Shown in pieces: positions 50,261 to 63,225 of a DNA stretch of 64,000 bases. Source of the DNA: Haemaphysalis longicornis (lineage: Eukaryota; Arthropoda; Arachnida; Ixodida; Ixodidae); the NCBI GenBank assembly GCA_013339765.2, contig CM023449.1, positions 225,527,212 to 225,591,211 of the forward strand, in the 5' to 3' direction. The notes below the pieces were generated by a model. The model was not told the DNA's origin. It ran no database searches and saw nothing but the letters and a program-made list of their open reading frames with translations. Made by a program: the position numbers and the translations under genes. Within the stretch, counting starts at the first letter, position 1. Each line of letters opens with the position of its first letter.

Positions 50261-53200
50261 GGTCTCTTTTTGAATATTTGCGCGCTACGGGTGCTGTGTT
50301 GTACATATGAGAATATTTTCTTATGCCGTAGGGCAATCTTTCTCAGACACAAAAAAAACACACTGCGAAACAACACAAGGGCTAAGTGAATCGCCAGTTA
50401 AGACATTGAAAAACCTTGCCGGCTATATTACGGGGACAACTTTTCTTGCCAAGAATAAGCACGAGGAAAAGTTGTGCCCTTATTGCAGGATTACTTGCGC
50501 TTCGAAGTACAGCCCCTTCTTTTGTGTAAGAAATTCCTTGGTTCTAAATACTTCCATATAGGTCGTATTTGATGTTTTGCATGCCAAGCATAGTAATCTC
50601 GGGGCCTGTTTCCACGTCTACCATACTTCATGTCACAAGCTTTGCGCAACAGGGTGGACACTACAGGGCTCTCAACAAAGACACCCAAAGAGCACGGCTA
50701 ACTCACCGTGACATTCTACAGAGGCGGAAGAAAAGCGAAATTAGGCGTTAGGCCTTGGGAGGATATTTCCGTTTCCGCGCTGCGAAGCTGGAACTGCCTC
50801 TGCAAGCCGCGCAGCTTCGGCCCTCCGGCTCTTCGGCTCAATGAAATAAACTAAGGCATTTTTTTCCCCAAGAATATGAACCCGTCTTTCTTTTCCTATA
50901 CATAAATCCGTACGGCCTGATTTGTTACACATTCGGTGTCGTCAAGAACGCAGTCAGGCCGAATTGTTTCCCAAACAGCCTGTTCATATCATTGAACAGG
51001 ACTTCTAAATCCCCAAACACTTCAATCTACATGCGATCCGAACCTCTGAAAACCTTTCAAGCCTACGTCTTGGCTCTGTAGCGCCTTTATCCCACGATCG
51101 TAGAAAGAGTGGGCACCACTTATTTCAAATGTGGGGTGGATTCCCATGCGTGATCTCCATTTCCGAAAAACATAAAGCCAACTTTTTGTCCCCTCCGACA
51201 AGTGGAAAACATCGATTAGGGCCATCAAACACGAACGCCTGACAGCACTGCTCCTCGTCGTATTTCGGGCTCACAGTAGGTGTTGCGTGCTTGCGCGGCT
51301 TTTATGCGTTTCTGGTCTGCCCCGGTCGTTTTCTTCCTAGCCCGTGGCGGCTCATTGGAGCAACACCGCCAGTTCCTGCACGCCCGCGCACACACATGCA
51401 GGACACGCTCACCCAGCACAGTTTCCGGGAGCGGGAAGACGTGCGATCGGCCTGGTTTCTTGGGGTTTTTTTGTTCTCCCTCTCTCGCTTGGAGTTGTTC
51501 GAACTGGACTTATGCGCGGTACGGCTATTGTACACATTCTACGCACGGCCCGGTGTCCGAATAGAAAGCGTCAACCGTATGGGCGAACACCGGTATAAGC
51601 AGCAAACTGGCCTCCTCCGTAGCGGAGCCGCTGTTTACAGTCCGCCTGCTGCATGGCCCCCGAATAGCCTACTTGAATATGATTCATGAGGGCGCAAGTG
51701 GGGTTTGTTATTAAGTTGAGTCTTGAAATCCTCTGTAGTTATTTGTTCTTTAGTTCTATGTGCTTCACCGGATACGTGGAGAAACCGAAGGCAAAAAATG
51801 TTACGGGGGCACCTAGGCTTTCTCGTAAGACGTGAGAATGCGCGAGTTGTCTTTAGTTGTTGACAATATATGTGGGGGCGTGTAGTAATGCAGGCGCGCA
51901 CAGGACAACAGCATGGACGACGGTCGGGGAGTAAAGAACAGTATTGATCGCCAGAAGCGTCATTATATTCGTTGGCATCCGGAGAGGGTCATGGAATGGG
52001 GGAGACTGAGAACCTAGGCGCACAGGGGGCAAAAGGAAAAGGTTCGCAGGCATCTGGCCTTGCCTGCCGGCCCCAAAGGAACGAACACAGCAGGTTGCCT
52101 GTAATGGCATTGATGCTGACGTGAATAGGCCAATCGGCCTCGAGCCTGACTAACCTGCTGAGCGGGTACGTCGTTAAGTTGTGTTTCCTTAACGTTAGGC
52201 CTAACGACGTGCCATGGAACAACAAACGCGCTGTATGGCAAGCACCGGTTAAAGGCGTTAGACCTCAAAGCTGTCACACTGGCGTAGGTAGCCCCGAACC
52301 TCCGTCATGTAGTGGTAGTATGGCGAACAGGAGAGCTGCGTCTGCTCCGGGCGACAAAGAGCCGAGAGCAAAACTTAACTTGAATAATTCATGCGGAGAA
52401 GACAGCAGCTATGATGCGGGAACAACATCCAGGTGTGCTTACAACATGGCACTCGATCAGGCAGAGCATAGCTCTTAGTCGAGTCCGCGATTTTAACTTA
52501 GTCGGCTCGCCGAAAGGCGAGCATTCATACCCCAAAGAATCAACGGTCAATAGGTTCCAGCGTGTTGCGCAGCATCAAAAAGAAAAAAAATACACAAAAC
52601 ACGTTTTCCCTTGATACAGTGTTCGATTTTGCCTAGAATGAGCGGCAAGGTCCCCAGAGGTCGTCGCTTTCTCCGGGAAGACAAGTTGCGGTGACTTGGA
52701 ATCATGCGTGCCACGGCCGCCGCTGGCATAAGTCACCAATCCCGAGCGCATAGCATCGTCGACAGTTCAAGACCTACCCGCGGAGGGCCGGACTCCACCG
52801 CTGCACAGGAAACTTCACACTGACACCAAACTTTTTATCACGCGTGTGAATAACAGCGAAGCCCTTCGCGCTGAATCGTAGCAAAGAGTATCGTTAGAGG
52901 TAACGCCTGGCCGTCGCACACCCAACGGAGACATCAGACCACGCATACCCCTGTTCGCAGCCACACACCCCGTTCGAAGCCAATGCGGTCATCAAGCCAG
53001 CACCCACCCCAGTTCACAGCCGGTTGGGAATTTTGGTAAGGTGTTATGCAGATTGGGATCTGGGGACGCCGATTTTTCTCCTACTGAGCCTTGTAATGCT
53101 TGAGTGATAATGCATTAAAAGACTAGCACAAAAGTTACAAGTACCGGCGACATGCTAGTTTACAATAGAAGCAGTTAGACATGAGAGCGAGAATGGGTTC

Positions 53201-53424
53201 TGAAACGATAAGAGCGAAAATACTAAGCAGCTAAAATGTTGGTCTATCCTACAAACAAATGAAGGGCATCAAAGAAGGTTGGTACAGTGGAATACAGCTA
53301 ATTATTATGTAAAATGTGGCAATATAAGCATGCCGAATCTAGGCTTGATCTAAACAGGCAGAATGTAAACCTCATGCGACGGAGCACAGACTGATCGTTG
53401 CTATACTCAGCACTGTAGGATGTA
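50261..53424. other. no gene seen
   Basis: More than 3 kb without a supportable gene. Overlapping frames at 51.28-51.69 kb lie on both strands. CGTTAGGCCTAACG (52193-52206) is a perfect 14-nt palindrome. A minus frame at 51022-51228 and a phrase VLFNDMNRLF near 50985 give a vague transposase impression that I could not confirm. Confidence 0.45.
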
Positions 53425-53779
53425 CAGTCATGGACGAATGAAATATGAACGAGAACTCTCAAAATTGAAAAGAACTGTTCGTTTCGGTCCAGAGAGAGAG
53501 AGAGAATGGTGCCACCTGCGGCGACCCTTTCAACCTACCGAAGCTGTTCTTCCTGTCTTGAACTGGACAACACACTCTCCCACTGGTCATAAGAAGCACG
53601 AGCGAGGAATTCTGTCACTCCAATAATGGCGCGCTATTAATATATTTGGAAACGCACAACTCCCACCTTTGCTTTTGCAACTAAGCCATGCATAACTTTG
53701 ACATGCATGGGAAGAAATCACGCTATTTGTGTGATCTGGATTCATATTTTCGTGTTCGGGTTTCATTTGTCCATCACTG
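53425..53779. mobile_element. Tc1/mariner-type MITE (355 bp)
   Basis: The left end CAGTCATGGACGAATGAAA pairs with the right end, reverse complement CAGTGATGGACAAATGAAA, and pairing goes on through GAAC..GAA for about 31 nt. A TA dinucleotide flanks both sides (53423-53424 and 53780-53781), the target duplication of Tc1/mariner elements. The interior encodes no transposase, so it would depend on one from elsewhere. Confidence 0.8.
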
Positions 53780-54509
53780 TATGTGACAAACCTCTGCTTT
53801 TTTCTAGTCAGGACCATTTTCTCTCTCTCTGTTTCTCTCTCTCTGGACCCCAAAGAGAAATTTAAGGCGTACTTGTACAATGTTCGCCACGTATTGCCAG
53901 AACGGCAGGCATGGCTCTAGTGTTCATTGTCCAGGCTACTCAGAATTCCGCTTTTCCTATCGTATCGGTTGTGTCATTGTAAATGGGATGGCAGGGTAAT
54001 GATTGCACGCTTAACGGCCCCCTTGGTATGTGGTCGGGCGACCACGTACGTTTCAGCAATACGATCCGGAGATTTATTTCTCTCTCGGAAATACGCAGCT
54101 CTTTCTACGCTCCCTTTTACCGATTCAACTTCAATACATTTATTGCGAATGTGATTGCCTTACATCAACACTTCGTGGGTGTATGATCTATACCCAATCT
54201 TTTCTACGTGGTTGTTTATATACATTTATTTTAATTTCTTCTTGTACGGGGCAGCTTCGAGTAGCGAACAAGAAAACAAGGGGAACGGAAATTTACGAGA
54301 AAATTAGCAAAGTGAAAAGAACCCCTAACGGTTGAGTTTGCTTTCACCATGAAGTTAGTTTAGTTAAAAACTGAAGTGCGAGTCAACGGTACTGTGACAG
54401 CTCGGAGAAGTGTGCATTGCCCACGTGCAAAAAACGATGAAGGGTGCCTCCGCTTGAAAAAGACAGGCCGGAAAAGGAAGTATAATGACAGGTTATAGTC
54501 ATACGCGCA
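53780..54509. other. no gene seen
   Basis: CT-rich patch at 53820-53845; otherwise nothing. Confidence 0.4.
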
Positions 54510-54712
54510 ACACGCACACATAGGATGACCACACACGCAAAAGCACATACACACATACACAGACACACGCACGCTCCCAGAACCGAACACACGCACATGC
54601 ACGCACACAAATACACACACGTGCACGCGCACACACAGACACACGCACGCATACCCACACAGAAGCACACGCACGCAAAAACACTCACACGCACACGGAC
54701 ACGCCGACGTCC
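54510..54712 (+). repeat. CA/CACG-rich degenerate microsatellite
   Basis: Interrupted ACACGCACAC repeats, responsible for the His/Thr and Cys/Val frames across it. Confidence 0.85.
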
Positions 54713-54839
54713 GCATGCTCGCAACACCGCAATTTCGGGCATCGGACGCACCCTTCCCCAGTGTTGCGTGCACGCAGGGCATGCACTATTTGTTGGGCGA
54801 TGGGCCTAACTGGCGAACTGAGAAAGTGCAAGCACTAAG

Positions 54840-55290
54840 CGGTGGTGCCTTGCAATATGGCGAACAACATTGGCATTTCGACGCCGCTCATTCAGATGCA
54901 TTCATATCCGCACTTAAACTTCGGGTGGAATGTTCATTTTTGTGGTTCGCGGCAATGCGAAGTCACCTTCAGCGAGCTGCGCTGCAAGATTCCAAGGATA
55001 AATTTTGATATCTTTAGAACAGGGCTTTCCCCTACGGATCTGTGGGTGCGGTGCCAGGTACCAGAAACAATGGAACATTTTTTCCCGCCTGTCGCCGCCT
55101 ATCGGCAGCTAGACAACTGCTTTTGAAGGACCCAATTGAGCGTTTGGGGTTGACTATTGGTTCCACTTATATTACCTATTGGGGCAACAAATTTGGGGTA
55201 TGTGAAAAGGGATATATATAATTTCATTCAAGCCTATCCCTTCTGCTTCAGGTCGCTTGAATTGCTGAATGATAGTAATTAATGAGTAAT
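54840..55290 (+). pseudogene. LINE ORF2 C-terminal relic
   Basis: The frame reads TFSELRCKIPRINFDIFRTG and VRCQVPETMEHFF, the C-terminal cysteine-histidine region of a tick LINE. After a frameshift near 55120, DPIERLGLTIGSTY and GVCEKGYI continue the family's last segment. No RT or RNase H is present upstream, only the CA-rich repeat. It differs from the 14 and 62 kb LINEs in motif wording, so it is probably another family. Confidence 0.6.
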
Positions 55291-56079
55291 TGCACTTTTA
55301 ATCATACCAAACTTAATTTTACGGCCTCTTTATTTCCGGAAACAACCCCGTATTTCGCAGCCTAACGAATTTCAATACGTGATGTCACCCTGGCCAATCC
55401 CCCTAGTGGGTGTATGCTACACACTTCGAGGTCATCCTTCGTGGTCATCATCATCATCACAACAACAACAACCAAGCGCGAGCACCCCTGGCCAACGCGC
55501 TTTTTCGCCGTCGTCCGCTGGGGCGCATCACATGGAATGTAGCCACGCGGGGGTATCAGCTTGTCCTTACCAGCCACTAGTAGGCACACAAGACCCTGAC
55601 CCAACGCCCGCATCAGGAAAGCTCTTTGGTATCTGTTATTAATCCTATACTCGAACACAGCAAGGAATTTCGGTACAGCGCAACTACACACGACGGAAAG
55701 AAAGACACACAAGCGACGTGTGTCTTTTCTTCCTTTCGTCCGTCCGTGTGGGGTGTCGCTGTTTTACGATATGAACCAACTCGCCGAATTCGCGACGTTA
55801 CTCTGGAGTTTCGGCACGGAAAAAAATAGGGGAAGAAATATTGGTGGTTTCTAAGAAATGCGTTAACATCGCATTCCTTCAGGTCCGTCTGCGTATCTTC
55901 GTAACATTTCTCGGCCACGCGAACTCAAGGATCGGAACGATGTGCACGTTCGTTTCTCTCCAGCTTCAGAGGACCGCAACCCGGAGTATATCGCTCGCCG
56001 TTTGCTATCCGCATCGGTGCACTCTGCAAACCGTGCTTCGCGTTCACGCTCTGACACATCCCCCATCAGGACAAACCAT
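55291..56079. other. no gene seen
   Basis: A CATCATCATCATCACAACAACAAC patch occurs at 55445-55470, and an imperfect hairpin (GGAAAGAAAGACACAC with GTGTGTCTTTTCTTCC) at 55694-55736. No coding signal before the RNase H relic. Confidence 0.45.
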
Positions 56080-56420
56080 ACCTACACAGACTGCAAGTTT
56101 GCATGCTACCATCTCTCAGGACCTCGCCTTCCCCTCTGCACTGTTCCTCCTCAGGTATTGTAAAGGTGTTTTCACGTTCACTGGATCCTAGGTCACGCAG
56201 GCGTAGCAGGGAACGAACGCGCTACTCAGCTTGCACGTAAAGCTCTCATCCGGGCCTCTTATGTTCATGGAATGACGCCAGTCAGCTTTTGCAAGATTCC
56301 CCTCCATTGGTTAATGCAAGAAATTGTTGCACGACGTAATGCAGTAGCATGCAAGCCTTCTTCTTTGCTTGGGGTGACGAAACTGGCTATAATAGGACGA
56401 TATGAGCTCACCTGAACCCT
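56080..56420 (+). pseudogene. RNase H relic of a LINE
   Basis: Frame pieces are TDCKFACYHLSG (about 56086; the catalytic TDS-type Asp) and, after a frameshift, HWILGHAGVAGNERATQLAR (56179 on), with the conserved GH.G..GNE of RNase H. The last Asp of that block is changed to Thr (ERAT instead of E.AD), so activity is unlikely. It continues open to SFCKIPLHWLMQEIV and a stop near 56413. The rest of the element was not found. Confidence 0.62.
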
Positions 56421-58534
56421 CAATACCTCCTGAGGAAACGGTGTGCGCTTAAGAGCCCAATTCCTTCAGCTTCAAAACAACTTGTTCCAAGCGTCCCCAG
56501 CGAGCACTACTGTTATGTACCCCAAACAGCCCAACCTCGTTCTTCGATAAATTTGAATGTCTCCCACCACCTAGCCGTGTTATGCATGCAGCTACTATGA
56601 GTGGCTTGGGAATGAAGTTGGAATCATTCTTTGTATGCGATAGGCGGTAGAAAGCTACGATGTCTTTCGGATGGGGTGGATTCGTGTCTATGTTCGGCAG
56701 CCTGAACGACATGCAGAAACCCTTCCTGTGCTTTCGTATATGGCCACATTTATGACCCATAACAAAATAATTCATCGGGTCTGATGACGAGTGATTACCA
56801 CAGTTGAATTTAGATCTTGCGATGGCAGCGATATCTCTTTTATAACGCACATGCTACCAGAAATGAGCAACGCTCATAAACCCACGTACAATGGCACATC
56901 TCCTTATTATGACAAGAAACTTTGACATTTCAGTCGAGTTAGCACGTTCTGGACTGGGCGAAGAGTAGTAGTGCCGAGGTGTTTCTTACGCCGTGGTGTT
57001 GCATGCACTCGTTTATATATTGCTATTGAAATAATTTATGATATTCAGCTGGAGTTTCAACGCCCATTGAAACACCTATGTCATTCCATGTTGTGTAGTG
57101 TTTCAACCAAAGGTAGAAACCGACCTCTTTAAAAGTCAAGTTTCCGTCTTTTCTTCATTAATGTGTCATTTAAATAAACATTCGCTGAACATCCGGGAGA
57201 TAGGGAAGAGCCATTTGACGTTCGCTGGCCGTTAGATGAAGGCCAACAATGGCTACGTGCCCTGAACACGCCTTAGAACGAACTTAAGACATGCCTATTC
57301 GGAAACTTGGGAATGCAACAGGGAAGCGCACACTGAGAAACGGAAACGCAATGTCGGTGATAAATAAACGGAACGCTACGGCAGTTAGGGAGACTTTTTC
57401 TACCTTTGTAAGCTGCATTTACCCGTCGTACACTACCATAATTGGCCACGTACGAAAAGAAATTCCCTCGTAGGAGGCTGGCGCCGGTACCGAGCAGCTT
57501 ACCCTAATCGAATAACGGTAGTACAGCCAAGAACCATTGCGGGGTTGTGGGGGTAAAGAGTGAACTGCTGCGGGCCTACGAAGCAATGACCCATCAGGAA
57601 GGTGCACGCTTGCGTGAGTGTTTCTTCTTGTTATCCCAATCGGCTGTTTCGATGTGCGGCATTGGACATGTCAGCAAAGTAGACGTACACAAAGCTGGAG
57701 GGAAGGTTGTGTTCTTAGGCACGATAACCTCTTTCTGGCGACTCGGTAAACCGTGTAATGTGTTTACACTTCAAGATCACGATTTCTTTGTTTGTTGGCT
57801 CTTGGCCTTTTGCACCGCCACTCCCTAAACCCGCAATTAAACCTTGCGAGCAGTTAAAGTGAACTGCTGTTCTCGAATTGCTTGTTTCAGTTTCAGTTAT
57901 TTTGTCACAATCTATTGATTCACATACCTTTAGCGGTCGAATGAGTAAAAGGAAAAAGTAGTACGAGACCATAAAATGAATCTGTTGTAGTTTATGTCGG
58001 GTCAACAGAGTGCAAGAGGGAAACATAGTCCGTAAATAAGAGTCTTAAAACCAGCTGAACTGCAAAATAGCGCAATGCATATCCATTTGGATTTTTTTCA
58101 ACCGTGGGGCTATGCGTGTCTACCTAAAATTGTTCGCCCTGGAGATTATTAACAGGATTGACCGTTTTTGTGCAGTGTACGTCACCGTTTGAATATGCCG
58201 AAACATAAATATCAGTGCATTCATTGGACCGCTGTAGGTAGATCGCAATTTTTCCAGCAAGCCAGCAGCAGTCTATAACCCACAAGCGCCATTTTGCGTG
58301 AGTTTCCACAGGCTTTTTTGCCATCAGGATACTATTTTTAAGTATTTGGAAGAAGAATAAATCAACAAACACGCTTCTTGGGGCCAAACACCAACCAGTG
58401 AATTATGCTATTATATTATGCCTTATCAATTGGGCTACCAAGGCAGCGGTGTTCCCCTTCACTTTCTAAGGTATTCCTGGGAATTACATTCTTTAGTGTA
58501 ACCAGCCTTTGGGGGGCTGGTAGCTGACAGAGTC
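56421..58534. other. no gene seen
   Basis: A 133-codon minus frame (56449-56850) with a few Cys and His is the only long one and matches nothing I know. Confidence 0.45.
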
Positions 58535-58600
58535 GTTCCGGTAGCTAATTGGTAAGGGGAATGACCCCGAGACACCGGGTTGCCAAACCGGGTCATCTTT
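58535..58600 (+). mobile_element. possible decayed tRNA-like SINE head
   Basis: TAGCTAATTGGTAAGG resembles an A box and ACCGGGTTGCCAAACCGGGT folds as a T-arm-like hairpin, but the B-box core has decayed (GGTTGCCAAACC). A C13 run follows. Confidence 0.35.
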
Positions 58601-58604
58601 GCCA

Positions 58605-58617
58605 CCCCCCCCCCCCC
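58605..58617 (+). repeat. poly-C tract, 13 nt
   Basis: C13 immediately after the tRNA-like stretch. Confidence 0.85.
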
Positions 58618-61600
58618 TCTTCAGTTGTGTGATAAATCGCGTTACATGTGACTCCAGTGTATTCCCCATGCGGGTTTTCCCAGTACTAAATTTTCACAAA
58701 GGATGGGGAGAAATGGCTATGAAGACCGCAAATTATGAATCAGCCTTCTTAAATACTAATCTAATAAGAGCCCAAGAACATTATTGTTCTCTTCGAATGA
58801 AAGAGGTATGTAGGAGAACATGTTTGCCAGATTCCTGGGGGTGTCATTCTCCGTGAAAAGCGGAAGTGTCGGACGCTACGCCCCCGGAGAGCTCGCGGAA
58901 CGAAACAAGAACATCTTGGTGAACGTGACGTTGCTTGGAATCTTTCCAGACGTACACTCATCGTTCGCTAATGACTCGCAGTCATTTTCTCCCGCAGTTT
59001 CTGCACCTCTGGCTTTTCTTGCTGTGTGATTTTCGCTCGCTTCGTGGGGCACCTAATCTATATATGGTGAGACAGGGCGTAGGCGGAAGGGTATGGTGAA
59101 AAATGGTGTCTGGACAGACTTCCAGACTCAACGGCATTTCCCGAGCGGACGTAAAATAGAAATAGAATATGTACTCCGCATTAAAGTATGATGCTCGCTG
59201 CAATACAGGCCATAAACCGCGGGAACGACCAAGTTGTATTATCTGCCGCAGTGTGCGCTGTATGGATATATACGTACGTAGACTCAACGCTTCGTTTTTG
59301 GAGGCATCCTCTAGAAGATTAACAGTTAAACTTAGCCAGGGAGATGAAAACAAACTATGACAATGTATGCGTACAACCATCAAAGGTAAGTGGCATGGTA
59401 ACAACAACAGCATGGGCTTCGGGATGGATTCTGCGGGTGTACAGCACACACGTGAGACATGCTTAGAAGGGAATACAGCCTTTAACAATACCTGTGTAAG
59501 CTTCGCCCTTGCAACCTGTCTTTTCCACATTTTGAGTTGCACAGTGAAGCCTACTCATTCCTGCTCTCTTCGACACATTGTCTCCCTTAACCCTTCTGGT
59601 CACCTCCGTGCTTCATATTTTGATATAAGAAGGCGTATAGTGTCCACGAAAAAATGCCTTCCACTGATGCATTTGTGTGTAGGAGTGAAGCCGACTGTAG
59701 CGTAATGGAGCCGAGTGTGCAGGACGATCGCCGTAAGCCTGGTCTTTGCAAGCTAGCTTTCCCACATTTCTTGTTGCACAGCGAAGCCAACCCCCAATTT
59801 ACTGAACCCTTCCCGAGTGTGGACGGTGCGGTTTGAGTGGGAATTCTAGGCCAACCAATATCACACGAGCCGCTTCACCAGTCATTCACCTTCACAGAGT
59901 GTAAGGGCACGGCGTTTACTTTGTACAGCAGTGGCCATTTCCTGAAGCCGGTTAGCAACGAGCACTTGTGTTTGTCCGTCTTTCTGTTGTCTGTGTCATA
60001 GTCACGCTGGAATGTTTGCCAAATATGCACCAACTTGTCCAACAGCGTGAACAACAATGACGCTGCCTCTTTTTCGGATGGTGGGGCACTTGCGGCTTTC
60101 GTCTTAAAGTAGAGAGCACGTTCTTTGATCGCGTCTGCGCATAGATCTTACGGTCATTCTACATGGTATCAGATCAGTGGACACGAATTGGATGAAATTG
60201 CAATCCGCAGCCGTCTCTGTAATTTCGCCACCAGGCACTAATTGTTACATCTACCATCCCCCCCTCTCCCCCCATATGAAACATGTGATTGGTTCACCCC
60301 GCCTGGTGTAAAAATCCCGCTATGCCGTCTAATTGGTTCACAGAAAACGAAAAAAAATGTATAAATGCAGATACTTTCCTCTTGGTTTTCTCGTCAGGAG
60401 AAAATTGGGAGCACGCGTCGCTATGCTCCGGTCACACCATACGGGCATAGAACACCTTCGTGAGTACGAAGTGCTACTGAATTGGGAGTGACGTGCTCGT
60501 GTGGTCACTAGAGGCTTTCAATGGCCGGTACACGCACCTCTTGAAAATTCTCGTTTCCAAAAAAGGAGCAATCACCCTTCGTCAGCCGGTCATGTTTTCT
60601 CCCATTTCTCTTTCTTGAGCAGCGTTTAGGGTGTAGGTCTGTATCGAACAGTAGAAGCTCTTTACTCTTTCTTTATTTGGTGTTTTCTCTTTCGAAAAAC
60701 GTTAACTGTACGAGCAGCACAAATTCCCTTTTTTGTTCACAACATTGTTTCGTGGTTAAGGATAATTCCGGTTTTCTGCTCGTCCCCGTGAGGCCGCATC
60801 GAGCAACAGCCGGTAATATTGTCGTACCTCACATCACATACTGTTTCGAGGAGGTTTTCGTCACCTTCATTGTGTCTGTCCAAACGTACATCCACTAGGG
60901 AAAAAAATGCTGCAGTACAAAATATTGCAGTGGATTGTGAAAGAGCGACGGACACGAGACTATTAACGCAGTGTCTTAGGCATTGGGGCAGAAGAACTTT
61001 CACCAAACCTTCTAACAAAATATCCTCCTCAATTCTTTACCACCCCGCGCATGCGATAGCCCCGTTACCTGCAGACATGGAGAAAACGCAGAAGTTTAAA
61101 AATACGCTTATATCTATTTATTCTTTCCCCACACAGCTCGCTTTAGGAGACTCCCGCCCGCTAGGTGTATTGTCCTGTGTAGATGCAAACCACATAGGCG
61201 CCTCCTCTGTGGGCGTGTGTGCGTGGGTGCGTGTGTATGCATAGAATGAAAAGTCTGTGGCGTACTTCGAGCGCGGTACCCTTTGCAAGAGAAAGTCTCG
61301 GTTGAGCGTTGATGCAGGCATGTATGTAAAAAGCGACTCGAGAAAAGTGTAGTCTCCTTTTCTGCATTTTTAGTTTTCGCTTATCTGGAAGAAACTTTGT
61401 TCCCAGTGTATATGGTTCTTCATTAGCTTAGATATGTATGAGAAATCTGTTAAACTTCACGCCATATTTAACTCATGAAATATAGCTACATTATTTCTGC
61501 TTTCTTTTGAGATTATTAGGAGGCTTGCAAGGAAGTAACTCTTTTCGACTTTTTGAGACATTTTTTGCTTCTTGTCTTGAAACGTACATTGCGTAGTCTG

Positions 61601-62219
61601 CAGAACAATTACGAATATGGATTTCCTTCCGCAAGTTTGGACCTCGGCTGCAATCGGGCCTAACTGCAGTCAGTGCGGGGGTTGTTTTTTGGTGGCTGTA
61701 TTTCGACACCCACCGCTGTTGCCGAAGTCGGAACTGTTAAGCAGCACTATACTGCTATTGTTCATCATTTTTGCAACCCAAAAGTAAAGCATTACTCTAC
61801 CCTGATTAGTATAAACCAGTGTGGTTTGTTTTCAAGGGAAGCTTGTATTCGCTGACTATGGTCGCCGCTGGTGTTGGTGTTGGTGGCGTACGCCTAAACT
61901 CTCCCTCGCCCTCTTCCTCTGTCTCCTCCCCGCAGCTGGCTGCGGAAAGCCCGCGCTCCCACAGGTGACGCGCGGGATCCCGCCGCACTTTCAGCCAATA
62001 ATTAGCGCATCGATCCTTCCCGCCATAGAAGGGAGAGGGAGGTTAGCTCACTGAGCTCGCTTTTCAAGCTAGTTCAAGGCCAGCAACGCCAAGGGAACGC
62101 CGCGCTTGGTCCGCTCCGGCGAAGAGCAGTCAACCCTCTAGTAACGACAATAGGAGCGGGCTTGTGAACGTGCGCGTGCTGTCTAGCGTCTTTTCTAGCG
62201 TCTTTTCCAAAAAAACCAG
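58618..62219. other. no gene seen
   Basis: About 3.6 kb. The longest frame (58982-59542, minus, 186 codons) overlaps plus-strand frames and has no recognisable domain. No repeat family was recognised. Confidence 0.45.
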
Positions 62220-62962
62220 CTTGTGTCTGACATACACGCTTTACATCTCCAAGCTCTACAAGCGCACCATCACATTGCAGTTCAGTGGATTGCAACCCAT
62301 TGTGGGATAACTGGCAATCTGAAGGCGAGCATTGCTGCATCCGTTGCGCATAAGCATCGTGCATCGGCAATAGCTATACCATTCTCCAGGAAAGATGCAT
62401 CTGTCCTTGCATCCAGCGTGGCATGAAACATGCAGCGTGCAGCCTGGGATGACGTATCACGTCATTAAGCGCCGCTATTTTTCATCGATCTCAACTGCAA
62501 GTTTAAAATGCCACCAGGACTCTCGAAGCCGGTAGAAGCAATTCTACATCGCATGCGGTTGAATGTCGCATACACGCGCAACTTCCTCTTTAAGATGAAA
62601 CAAGCTACGTCGCCACTCTGCCCACACTGTGATGTGCGACAAACCGGCACCTGCTCTGTGAATGTGCTCGATTCAGTGCTCAAAGAGCGTCCCTCGCAGT
62701 GGCTTTCGGACAGCCGCTTTCCGTGGACATGCAGCTAAAGGACGTTTTAGGACCATGGGCTTGTCCCAAACGCGCTTCACGGGCTACCGAAGCTCTGCTA
62801 GAGTACCTGCAACACACAGCTCTAGACCAGTCGCTGTGAATAACTCGCCGTTTCTGTGTGCATCAAGTTCTTGAACATCATCGTCATCATCTTCATCACG
62901 TCATCAACTAGCTAGCAAGTTAGGCATTTAACCCAGCTAACATCGCCAGACTTTATTAAAGA

Positions 62963-62992
<30 letters not shown>
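62220..62992 (+). mobile_element. RNase H-bearing LINE 3' end, second copy
   Basis: RNase H end, zinc-finger-like C-terminus, about 200 bp of UTR with CATCATCGTCATCATC, then CTTTATTAAAGATCTCTCTTTC and a (CT)n tail (62965-62992). It is the same family as the minus-strand element at 13.5-15.3 kb, shown by LHRMRLNVAYTR against LHRLRLNVAYTR. The copy is strongly 5'-truncated. Confidence 0.75.
62223..62740 (+). pseudogene. LINE RNase H end and C-terminus, broken
   Basis: The first frame has HHIAVQWIATHCGITGNLKA, the RNase H H..G..GN block with changed neighbours (THCG for GHSG, KAS for AD). A stop near 62425 ends it. The second frame (62508-62740) reads PPGLSKPVEAILHRMRLNVA and SPLCPHCDVRQTGTC, the cysteine-rich tail, with the His-Cys end lost. 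Compared with the 14 kb copy both parts align without a large gap. Confidence 0.7.
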
Positions 62993-62993
<1 letters not shown>

Positions 62994-63175
62994 TCAAATT
63001 TCCTTTGCGGGAAAGTGACCCTGGCTTTCTTTCCTTCTTTGTGTTCCGACATATAGCCCTGCACCCACCACCAATTCGCCACCGTTGTCCCCAATAGGTC
63101 GACTGTACTGTAGTTCTTTATTATAGTTTGCCCTACAAAAAGTTCCCGTGAGGCGATGTAGACGTCCGTATAATA

Positions 63176-63184
63176 AATGTATAA

Positions 63185-63223
<39 letters not shown>

Positions 63224-63225
63224 AA
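63176..63225 (+). repeat. AAAT tetranucleotide microsatellite
   Basis: About eleven AAAT units, preceded by ATAATAAATGTATAATAAAT. It makes the FIYL minus-strand frame. Confidence 0.92.

Noticed and set aside
54360..54782. Cys/Val-rich minus frames
   Set aside because: Produced by the CACG-rich repeat.
56449..56850. 133-codon minus frame with Cys/His
   Set aside because: Spacing does not fit any zinc finger I know, and no supporting context.
58982..59542. 186-codon minus frame
   Set aside because: No domain, overlaps plus-strand frames, ordinary composition for chance.
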